Origin: Bifidobacteriaceae bacterium
GTDB lineage: Bacteria; Actinomycetota; Actinomycetes; Actinomycetales; WQXJ01
NCBI GenBank assembly: GCA_031256885.1
Contig: JAIRPS010000042.1
Span: forward strand, 1 to 6,409
Direction: 5' to 3'
Length of the DNA stretch: 6,409 bases
The notes under the pieces were generated by a model. That model was not told where the DNA came from. It worked only from the letters and a program-made list of their open reading frames with translations, and did no database searches. Made by a program: the position numbers and the translations under genes. Shown here piece after piece: positions 1 through 5,487 of this stretch. Numbering within the stretch: the first letter of the stretch is position 1; every line of letters begins with the position of its first letter.

Positions 1-1
1 C

Positions 2-73
2 GCCTCGCCCAGCGCGGCGGCGCATGTGCAACCTGTCCTCAGTCAGGCGCAAGTCGATGCGGCACTAGGCTAG
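2..73 (+). CDS. Possible 3' end of an unidentified plus-strand gene (partial)
   Basis: From base 2 the plus strand reads 23 sense codons and then TAG at 71-73, giving a C-terminus that ends SQAQVDAALG. The Ala/Ser/Pro/Val content of this frame looks like actinobacterial coding sequence, while the other two plus frames read Arg- or Cys-rich peptides that do not. The gene would be convergent with menB, its stop lying 35 bp from the menB stop. The stop codon sits inside the 8-bp palindrome GGCTAGCC (68-75). The fragment is too short to assign a family, and it could be chance open frame. Confidence 0.35.
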   Translation, partial: ASPSAAAHVQPVLSQAQVDAALG

Positions 74-108
74 CCAATTGCGCTAACTGCGCCATCGGCA
101 GCATTGCA

Positions 109-960
109 TTACAGCGCGCCCAGCCGGTAAGGCTGCCAATCTGGCGAACGATGCTCCAAAAAAGCGTCACGACCTTCACGAGCTTCAGCCGTGCCATAAG
201 CCAGGCGGGTCGCTTCCCCCGCGAATACTTGCTGACCCGCCAGGCCGTCATCGACCATGTTGAAAGCATATTTGAGCATACGTAAAGCGGTGGGGCTTTG
301 TTCGGCAAGCTGTTTGGCTAACTCAATAGTGCGTTGCGCAAGTGCTTGGTGATCAACCGCCTCGTTGACAACCCCCCAAGCCGCCGCCTGCTCAGCGGTG
401 TATGTTTGGCCGAGGAAGAAGATTTGCCGCGCTCGTTTTTGACCAACCTGCCGCGCCAATAATCCCGCCCCATAACCGGCATCGAACGAAGCAACATGCG
501 CATCAGTTTGCTTAAACAGACCATGCTGACAACACGCCAAAGCCAAATCACAGACCACCACCAAAGAATGCCCGCCGCCAGCCGCCCAACCATCAACAAC
601 CGCCACCACAATTTTGGGGATTGTTCGGATCAGCCGCTGCACCTCCAAAATATGCAGACGACCCCCCTGGCCTGTTTGGTAACCCTGCGAGCCGCGCACC
701 CGCTGATCCCCACCCGAACAAAAAGCCCAGCCACCATCCTGTGGGCTGGGACTACGACCAGTTAGCGCAATAGTCACAATCTGCGGATCAACCGCCAAAT
801 GTTGCAGCACCATCAACAGTTCATCAACGGTTTGCGGGCGAAAAGCATTGCGCACCTCCGGGCGGTTGATGGTGATGCGAGCCAAACCAATTTCCGGTAG
901 CTGCTCAACAATCAAATCTGTTAACTCAGCAAAACTGGTGTTGACCTGGGCTGACTCCAT
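109..960 (-). CDS. menB: 1,4-dihydroxy-2-naphthoyl-CoA synthase (MenB)
   Basis: MenB is a cytosolic crotonase-fold enzyme that closes the second ring of o-succinylbenzoyl-CoA to give 1,4-dihydroxy-2-naphthoyl-CoA in menaquinone synthesis. With the ATG at 960 it is 283 residues. Visible motifs are NRPEVRNAFRP (32-42), WAFCSGGDQRVRG (about 78-90, CoA and oxyanion-hole loop), GRLHILEVQRLIR (about 100-112), WAAGGGHSL (125-133) and FKQTDAHVASFDAGYG (about 149-164). The C-terminal part contains DDGLAGQQVFAGEATRLAY. Asp153 and Ser158 match the catalytic Asp185/Ser190 of M. tuberculosis MenB, so this should be the bicarbonate-independent class; bicarbonate-dependent enzymes have Gly at the Asp position. 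The frame stays open up to a GTG at 1122. I prefer the ATG at 960 because it leaves about 10 residues before the FAELTDL stretch that aligns with mycobacterial and Bacillus MenB, and it leaves room for a divergent promoter. Its ribosome site is weak (AGG close to the ATG; GGAAG 13 nt away). The stop is TAA. It is divergent from menC. Confidence 0.95.
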   Translation of the reverse strand: MESAQVNTSFAELTDLIVEQLPEIGLARITINRPEVRNAFRPQTVDELLMVLQHLAVDPQIVTIALTGRSPSPQDGGWAFCSGGDQRVRGSQGYQTGQGGRLHILEVQRLIRTIPKIVVAVVDGWAAGGGHSLVVVCDLALACCQHGLFKQTDAHVASFDAGYGAGLLARQVGQKRARQIFFLGQTYTAEQAAAWGVVNEAVDHQALAQRTIELAKQLAEQSPTALRMLKYAFNMVDDGLAGQQVFAGEATRLAYGTAEAREGRDAFLEHRSPDWQPYRLGAL

Positions 961-972
961 CGCCTGGCTGGT

Positions 973-992
973 GCTTCCGCTAATCTGGAAGC
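973..992. repeat. 6-bp inverted repeat in the menB leader
   Basis: GCTTCC (973-978) and GGAAGC (987-992) are perfect inverted copies around an 8-nt spacer. They lie 13 bp upstream of the menB ATG. On the menB strand the GGAAG of one arm is the only purine-rich ribosome-site-like stretch near the start, and it would be paired if the hairpin forms. The repeat is plain in the sequence; any regulatory role is inference. Confidence 0.4.
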
Positions 993-1042
993 CTCGGCTG
1001 GGCGGCGGCACAGTGCAATCACCGCTACCTGCGGCAAGCCGG

Positions 1043-1070
1043 TTGATATCAAAGCTCACCCGGCCACAAT
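1043..1070 (+). promoter_or_regulatory. Putative sigma70-like promoter for menC-menD
   Basis: TTGATA (1043-1048, 5 of 6 to the -35 consensus) and CACAAT (1065-1070, 4 of 6 to the -10 consensus) are separated by 16 bp. Transcription would start near 1077, about 30 nt before the menC GTG. The -35 hexamer is half of the perfect palindrome TTGATATCAA (1043-1052). A protein binding that palindrome would compete with RNA polymerase. Because the palindrome also reads TTGATA on the other strand, it could serve a menB promoter too, but I see no good -10 partner for menB. Confidence 0.4.
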
Positions 1071-1107
1071 ACGGCCAACTGAGCGATTTGCGACATATTG
1101 TGACGGG

Positions 1108-2172
1108 GTGGGTACAGTTCACACAGCCAGCGGTCTAGTTGGTCATGTCTATGCCGTTGACCTGACCATGCCGTGGCGCGGTTCAACCCGCCGTGAAGGT
1201 GTATTGCTGGAGGGGCCGGCTGGTTGGGGTGAGTTTTCACCATTCCCCCAATACACACCAAAACAAGCTGTGCCCTGGTTACGTTGCGCCATTGCTGCCG
1301 CCACCAAACCGTATCCACCGGTACAGCGCCAGCAAATTCCGGTCAATGTGACTGTGCCAGCCGTCGGGCCGCAGCAAGCAGCAGCCTTGGTGCGTCAGGC
1401 AACCACCACACCACCACGCCCGTTGGCTAATTTTCAGTCAACCCAATGCCCCAGTTGGCCAGCTGAGCAAACGCCACCGCCGCACGCCCCAGCGGTCACT
1501 GTCAAAGTCAAGGTGGCGCAAAGCGGTCAAACCCTGGCTGAAGAGGTGGATCGGCTTGTGGCGGTACGCCATGAACTGGGACCAACCGGACTGATCAGAA
1601 TAGACGCCAACGGTGCCTGGGATTTAGATACAGCTGTAGACCGGCTGACTGTGTTGAACCGGGCGGCTGGCGGCTTAGAGTACGCCGAACAGCCTTGCCG
1701 TCTGGTGGCAGATTTGGCGCGTTTACGCAGGCGAGTGCCAGTACCGCTGGCTGCGGATGAGTCGATTCGTTTAGCCAATGACCCTCTGGCAGTCAAACGT
1801 CAACAGGCAGTCGATTTTGCGGTTTTGAAAGTGCAGCCATTGGGCGGGGTGATGGCGGCTTTGGCTTTAGCTGAGCAACTGGGGTTACCGGCAGTGGTAT
1901 CTTCCGCTTTAGAAACCTCACTCGGTTTGTCAGTTGGGCTGGCTTTAGCCGGTGCGTTGCCCAATCTGAGCATGGCTTGCGGCTTGGGGACTGCTGGTTT
2001 TTTGGCAGCAGATTGCCTGACCGAACCGTTGCTGCCAGAGAGGTATGGTGGATGTTTGCCAGTCGGGCGCCGCACCCCCAACAATTTGGCGGCAATCGCA
2101 GCAGACACCCAAACTACGGCAAATTGGGCGCAGCGTTTAGCGGCCGTGGAGAAGGCAATGGGTGAGCAATAA
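1108..2172 (+). CDS. menC: o-succinylbenzoate synthase (MenC), enolase superfamily
   Basis: MenC dehydrates SHCHC to o-succinylbenzoate, a cytosolic step of menaquinone synthesis. The 354-residue product shows the N-terminal capping domain with REGVLLEGPAGWGEFSPF (30-46) and VNVTVPAVGP (79-88), then the barrel. Catalytic features are all visible: K133-V-K135 (Lys135 expected as the base), metal ligands Asp166 (RIDANGAW), Glu194 (EYAEQP) and Asp217 (AADES), the opposite Lys241 (VLKVQPLGG), and SSALETSLGLS (265-275). Between the capping domain and the KxK strand (about residues 99-129) there is an extra Pro/Thr-rich stretch. I do not know it from other MenC proteins, and it makes the protein roughly 30 residues longer than the 326-residue M. 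tuberculosis enzyme. The GTG start has only a weak ribosome site. The next in-frame ATG (1168) would cut into the conserved first strand, so the GTG is preferred. The stop is TAA, inside the start of menD. Confidence 0.93.
   Translation: MGTVHTASGLVGHVYAVDLTMPWRGSTRREGVLLEGPAGWGEFSPFPQYTPKQAVPWLRCAIAAATKPYPPVQRQQIPVNVTVPAVGPQQAAALVRQATTTPPRPLANFQSTQCPSWPAEQTPPPHAPAVTVKVKVAQSGQTLAEEVDRLVAVRHELGPTGLIRIDANGAWDLDTAVDRLTVLNRAAGGLEYAEQPCRLVADLARLRRRVPVPLAADESIRLANDPLAVKRQQAVDFAVLKVQPLGGVMAALALAEQLGLPAVVSSALETSLGLSVGLALAGALPNLSMACGLGTAGFLAADCLTEPLLPERYGGCLPVGRRTPNNLAAIAADTQTTANWAQRLAAVEKAMGEQ
2148..2164 (+). promoter_or_regulatory. menD ribosome binding site and GTG start inside menC
   Basis: GGAGAAGG (2148-2155) lies 6 nt before the GTG at 2162. 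Both sit within the last codons of menC, whose TAA is at 2170-2172, so the genes overlap by 11 bp. This arrangement is typical of translational coupling and supports the GTG as the true menD start. Confidence 0.75.
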
Positions 2173-3829
2173 CTTGAAACCAGCATCTTTACAAGCAGCC
2201 GAAGCGGTTCTCAGTGGTTTGCTGGCCGGCGGTTTACGGGCAGTGGTGGTGAGCCCCGGCTCACGCTCCGCACCGTTGGTGTATGCGATTGAGGCGGGTC
2301 GTTGCGCCAATCAGCTTGATGTGGTGGTGCGGTTAGATGAGCGGTCCGCCGGCTTTTGGGCCTTGGGAATGGCCATGGCCACACCGCATCAACCAGTTGC
2401 TGTAGTGACAACTTCAGGGAGCGCACCAGCACATTTGCATCCGGCAGTATTAGAAGCCGACCGGGCTGGCCTGCCTTTAATACTGCTAACAGCTGACCGT
2501 CCCGCTGAAAAACAGCGGGTTGGTGCTAACCAAACCACTGAGCAGCGCAATCTTTTTGGCACAGCCGTGCGTCAAAGCTTTGCATTACCAGCCTTGGGGG
2601 AGGTTGAGTGCTGCACTAACCTCCCGTCAGAGTTGTTCAACCTAACCTCCGGTTTAGCGCAATGGCAGCAGGTGGGGCGCAAGGCCGCCGCCAGCGCCGT
2701 GACTGAGCGCGGCCCTGTTCACCTGAACCTGCCTTTTCGTGAGCCGCTGCACCCTGCAAAAGCCGCAGAACAACCCGGTTTGAGCTTTCAAAACAACAAC
2801 GCCGGCAACCAAACTAGCCAAGCACAGTGGTGTACTGGTGGGCAATATCACCAAGTTGCTGCAAACTGTAACGGGGTTGTGGTGGCTGGAGCATCGGCAG
2901 GACCTGAGGCTCGCCAGTTGGCCGAACAAGCCGGTTGGCCATTGTTGGCGGAACCGGGAACCTTGTCTTGGGGGGGTAGCAATGCCATTGCGGCCTATTC
3001 CGATTTGCTAACAAAGCCGCAGTTAGGTGGCCAAACCGACCAGGTGATCGTTTACGGAAGGCCGAGTTTGAGCCGCTCAATGCACAGTTTTCTGAGCGTC
3101 CACCGCTCGCAGCTAGTGGTGGTGCATGCGGGGCCGGGGCCTTGGTTTGATGTTGATAATGTGGCAAATCAGGTGGTTGCTGCGGTGGTGGCTGAGCCGC
3201 CAAAGGCTGCCCCAGCCTGGTTGGAAGCTTGGCAGGTGGCCGGGAAACAAGCGCGCGAACAAGCTGGCATTGTTGATCGCTTTGCCGGTTCGGCAGCGGC
3301 TGGCGCGGTGGCTGAGGCTTGCGCGGCGGATGGCAGCGCATTACTGGTGGCCGCATCCACCGCAATCCGCCAACTTGACCACTACGGCCCACCCAGCGGC
3401 GAGTGCACCAGTTTTACTTGCCGAGGCTTGGCTGGTATTGATGGTCAAGTGGCGGTGGCAGGTGGGTTGAACCGCAGCCTGGCGCGGCCAGTGCGTGTTT
3501 TGCTTGGTGATTTGGCTTTTCTGCATGACGCAGCGTCATTGATGGTTGGCTGCCATGAATCAGTTCCCGATGTCGATGTGATAGTTATCAATAATCGTGG
3601 CGGTGAGATTTTCCGCAGTTTGCCCTATGCGCAGGTAACTAACCCGGCAGTCTTTCAACGGTATTTTTTGACACCGCAAACTGCCGCATTGGCGCGGATC
3701 GCTGAAGCCTACGGCGCTAGATACAGCAAAGCCACTGATTTGGCTGAACTGCATGCCGCTTTGGCCAAGCCGCCACACGGCATGCGCCTAATTGAGATTG
3801 ATCAACAAACACCGGTAATGCCGTGCTGA
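2162..3829 (+). CDS. menD: SEPHCHC synthase (MenD), thiamine diphosphate enzyme
   Basis: MenD joins isochorismate and 2-oxoglutarate, with loss of CO2, to make SEPHCHC, the first committed step of classical menaquinone synthesis. It is 555 residues, close to the 554 of M. tuberculosis MenD. In order: SPGSRSAPL (31-39), RLDERSAGF with the cofactor-activating Glu60, TTSGSAPAHLHPAVLEA (83-99), LTADRP with Arg113, GANQTTEQ (121-128), GPVHLNLPFREPL (184-196), a central domain with GRPSLSR (299-305), Ser399/Arg403 in ASTAIR, RGLAGIDG (421-428), and the C-terminal cofactor motif GDLAFLHD (449-456) through NNRGGEIF (477-484), which has the usual GD to NN spacing. Ser/Arg pairs and the glutamate known to be needed in E. 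coli MenD are all present, so it should be active. It follows menC directly, probably in one transcript. The stop is TGA, 16 bp from the convergent transpeptidase stop. I see no strong terminator in that gap. Confidence 0.96.
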   Translation: MSNNLKPASLQAAEAVLSGLLAGGLRAVVVSPGSRSAPLVYAIEAGRCANQLDVVVRLDERSAGFWALGMAMATPHQPVAVVTTSGSAPAHLHPAVLEADRAGLPLILLTADRPAEKQRVGANQTTEQRNLFGTAVRQSFALPALGEVECCTNLPSELFNLTSGLAQWQQVGRKAAASAVTERGPVHLNLPFREPLHPAKAAEQPGLSFQNNNAGNQTSQAQWCTGGQYHQVAANCNGVVVAGASAGPEARQLAEQAGWPLLAEPGTLSWGGSNAIAAYSDLLTKPQLGGQTDQVIVYGRPSLSRSMHSFLSVHRSQLVVVHAGPGPWFDVDNVANQVVAAVVAEPPKAAPAWLEAWQVAGKQAREQAGIVDRFAGSAAAGAVAEACAADGSALLVAASTAIRQLDHYGPPSGECTSFTCRGLAGIDGQVAVAGGLNRSLARPVRVLLGDLAFLHDAASLMVGCHESVPDVDVIVINNRGGEIFRSLPYAQVTNPAVFQRYFLTPQTAALARIAEAYGARYSKATDLAELHAALAKPPHGMRLIEIDQQTPVMPC

Positions 3830-3845
3830 TCAGCTCACAGATGCC

Positions 3846-5201
3846 TCAGTGATACACCACAACTTTGGTGCCAATGGCTACCTTGTTGAAGAGCCAACGC
3901 ACCCCGCTGTAATCGCGGATGTTGACGCAACCATGTGAAGCTCCGTTATAGCCACGCGCCGCAAAATCCGGAGAATAGTGAACAGCTTGGCCGCCAGAGA
4001 AAAACATGGCAAACGGCATAGCAGTGTTGAAAAGCGTGGAAACCTGGTCGCGGCTCTTGGCGAAAACCCGGTAGACGCCTTCCCGTGTGGGAGTGTCTGA
4101 TGCGCCAAACCGAGCATCGAAAGTTCGCTTGACTTTGCCGTTTACGATGTACCTAACTTTGCGGTCACGTGGGTTTTTATCAATGCAAATAACCGCTCCG
4201 CCGCTCATGCAACGTGAGTCAACCCATTGGGGCAGTTTAGGAATCCGTTTGGTTTGGGTAGAGGTGGCTGAACGCGGCGTGAAACCAGCACGCTTGGCGG
4301 TTGCTTGCACTTTCAGGCGTTTGCCAACATCTTTCGATTGGACTACGTATGTGTTTTTGGTGGCACCTTTAATTGGTTTGCCATTGCGCAACCATTGGTA
4401 TGAGTAACTGGTTGGGCCAGCCAGGCCAGTAGTGCGTGGTGCGGCTTTCAGGGTGGCACCAACCCTGGCTGTGCCTTTAACAGTGGCGCTGACCTTAGTG
4501 AACCAGCCAGGCTGCACCGGGCCAAGGCCGTTCGATTGAACCTGCAATGTTTCAATCTGCGAACCTTTGGCAGTCAGCCGCAAACTGATTGTGTGTGCAG
4601 TGTCTGCGCCGGTTAAACGGTAAGTCGTGGCGGTAGCCCCTTTGATTGGCTGACCATCACGGAGCCAACGATATGTCACAGTTTCCGGTTGGATGGCGTT
4701 GAAAGGGCCTACTTGAGCTGTCAGGGTGCGGCTAACAGTGGCTTGGCCAGTAATGCCTAAACTGGGTGCGCTGAGGGCAAAGCGGCCAATTGAATCAGTT
4801 GCCCGCAGGCGCGGCGAAATCGCCTGACAGGTCGGTTGGCTGGTTGAGGCGACAGTGACGGTGGCTTCCAAACTCTGCCCAATATTGGTCAAACCTGGTG
4901 TGTATGTGTTGTCGAGTCCAGATTTGGCAAGCACGCCGCTGACGTACCAATCGAAGGTTAAAGCAGCTGGACCAGGGTTGACTGACCAGCCGTCAACCTG
5001 AATTTGAACGCTTTGACCAGCCCGGGTTTGTCCCGTGAAACGAATTTGACCGGCGTTGACTTGGCAGGTTGGGGTGGCGGCAGTGGCCGGAAGCACGGGT
5101 GGCGTCAGCGATGCGCCGGCAACAGCCAGCGCAACAGCGGCCAACATAACCTGCCAGGTACGGCGGCCTACTGACAGTCGGTGGATGATCAAACAGCGCA
5201 T
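3846..5201 (-). CDS. Secreted L,D-transpeptidase (YkuD) with three Ig-like modules
   Basis: The 451-residue product is predicted to be exported and to cross-link peptidoglycan or attach other molecules to it by L,D-transpeptidation. Residues 1-42 form a signal peptide: basic residues (HRLSVGRR), a hydrophobic core (MLAAVALAVAGA) and an ATAA-type cleavage site. There is no lipobox before the first Cys (TPTC). Three Ig-like modules follow at about 46-126, 141-226 and 231-321. The catalytic YkuD domain is about 331-451, ending in KVVVYH, with His408, SHGCVN at 422-427 and Cys425 as the nucleophile. The His to SHGC spacing is 13 residues, slightly short of the classical motif. Cys46/Cys125 might form a disulfide. 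I chose ATG 5201 because it gives a normal signal peptide; GAGG lies 11 nt upstream. The frame extends to GTG 5258, which has no ribosome site, and ATG 5147 would lose the charged n-region. It is convergent with menD and divergent from the next gene. Confidence 0.9.
   Translation of the reverse strand: MRCLIIHRLSVGRRTWQVMLAAVALAVAGASLTPPVLPATAATPTCQVNAGQIRFTGQTRAGQSVQIQVDGWSVNPGPAALTFDWYVSGVLAKSGLDNTYTPGLTNIGQSLEATVTVASTSQPTCQAISPRLRATDSIGRFALSAPSLGITGQATVSRTLTAQVGPFNAIQPETVTYRWLRDGQPIKGATATTYRLTGADTAHTISLRLTAKGSQIETLQVQSNGLGPVQPGWFTKVSATVKGTARVGATLKAAPRTTGLAGPTSYSYQWLRNGKPIKGATKNTYVVQSKDVGKRLKVQATAKRAGFTPRSATSTQTKRIPKLPQWVDSRCMSGGAVICIDKNPRDRKVRYIVNGKVKRTFDARFGASDTPTREGVYRVFAKSRDQVSTLFNTAMPFAMFFSGGQAVHYSPDFAARGYNGASHGCVNIRDYSGVRWLFNKVAIGTKVVVYH
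4239..5066 (-). repeat. Three tandem Ig-like modules encoded in the transpeptidase gene
   Basis: Modules 2 (4524-4781) and 3 (4239-4511) share a recognisable signature: YRWLRDGQPIKGAT in one and YQWLRNGKPIKGAT in the other, each followed by TxxY and a final strand of alternating residues (SLRLTAKG; KVQATAKR). Module 1 (4824-5066) is diverged, with FDWYVSGVLAKSG in the same place. These resemble short Ig-like repeats common on the surface proteins of actinobacteria. They probably act as a spacer or wall-binding stalk that holds the catalytic domain away from the membrane. Boundaries are approximate and the similarity is stronger in protein than in DNA. Confidence 0.65.
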
Positions 5202-5315
5202 AGCGCAATGAGCCTCGGTTCGTCCTATGGTGGTTGATTGCCTGACATGTGGCATCACAAACTGGGATTCTAGCGCGCTCGCCAGCTTTGGCGCAGATGA
5301 CCTGGGTAATAGCCA

Positions 5316-5356
5316 CCAAAACGCAGCAATTTGTTACCAAATCAAAAACGTTTTGG
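5316..5356. repeat. 8-bp inverted repeat, possible operator
   Basis: CCAAAACG (5316-5323) and CGTTTTGG (5349-5356) are perfect inverted copies separated by 25 nt. The right copy overlaps a second palindrome, AAAACGTTTT (5345-5354). The centre-to-centre distance is 33 bp, about three helical turns, so two dimers on one DNA face could bind here. The position between two divergent envelope genes suits a shared regulator. The function is inferred only from position and symmetry. Confidence 0.35.
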
Positions 5357-5458
5357 CTGGTCAACCCAATGTAACGGCTGAAAACAAATATCTCCAGGCA
5401 ACTCACAGGCTTACGGCAGTGGCTCTTCAGAGCAGTGCGCTTTGATAGTTCCATTGGT

Positions 5459-5474
5459 CAAGCAAGCAAGCAAG
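5459..5474 (+). repeat. Tetranucleotide run (CAAG)x4 at the ribosome site
   Basis: Four perfect copies of CAAG occupy 5459-5474, and the last one supplies the first bases of the Shine-Dalgarno sequence of the downstream gene. Slippage would change the leader length. It would not change the distance from the Shine-Dalgarno to the start codon, because the final copy is always followed by GAG. Confidence 0.7.
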
Positions 5475-5487
5475 GAGCAGACAGATG
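5472..5487 (+). promoter_or_regulatory. Strong ribosome binding site for the last gene
   Basis: AAGGAG (5472-5477) stands 7 nt before the ATG at 5485. It is the best ribosome site in the window and fixes the start of the downstream reading frame. That frame has no stop before the window end. Confidence 0.85.

Larger units (their letters stand above)
5202..5484. promoter_or_regulatory. Divergent intergenic region, probable promoters for both flanking genes
   Basis: This AT-richer stretch separates the transpeptidase start from the start of the last gene. On the minus strand TAGAAT (5267-5272, 5 of 6 to the -10 consensus) would place a transcript start about 60 nt before the transpeptidase ATG, but no matching -35 is visible. 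A hairpin CGCCA-GCTT-TGGCG lies at 5280-5293. Inverted copies of CCAAAACG lie at 5316-5323 and 5349-5356. I could not find a convincing -35/-10 pair for the plus-strand gene. A 72-codon plus frame here (5227-5445) has no ribosome site and no recognisable content. Confidence 0.45.

Noticed and set aside
80..92. GCGC-TAACT-GCGC hairpin between the left fragment and menB as a terminator
   Set aside because: A four-pair stem without a U-tract is not enough evidence.
961..1122. N-terminal extension of MenB from a GTG at 1122 (54 more residues)
   Set aside because: The extension has no similarity to MenB N-termini I know, has no ribosome site, and would cover the whole divergent promoter region and overlap menC.
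1793..2186. Two minus-strand frames of 100 and 128 codons over the end of menC
   Set aside because: They are antisense to conserved menC sequence and contain no recognisable domain.
2814..3392. 192-codon minus-strand frame inside menD
   Set aside because: It lies antisense within a clearly coding gene, is Pro/Gln/Arg-rich as expected for a shadow, and has no motif.
3825..3834. Palindrome GCTGATCAGC between menD and the transpeptidase gene as a terminator
   Set aside because: The stem would be only three pairs around GATC with no following T run, too weak for a terminator call.
5227..5445. 72-codon plus-strand frame in the second divergent region
   Set aside because: No ribosome site, no domain or membrane segment, and its composition differs from the neighbouring genes.
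4993..5454. 153-codon minus-strand frame spanning the transpeptidase start and its upstream region
   Set aside because: Much of it overlaps the signal peptide and first module out of phase, and no ribosome site precedes its ATG.
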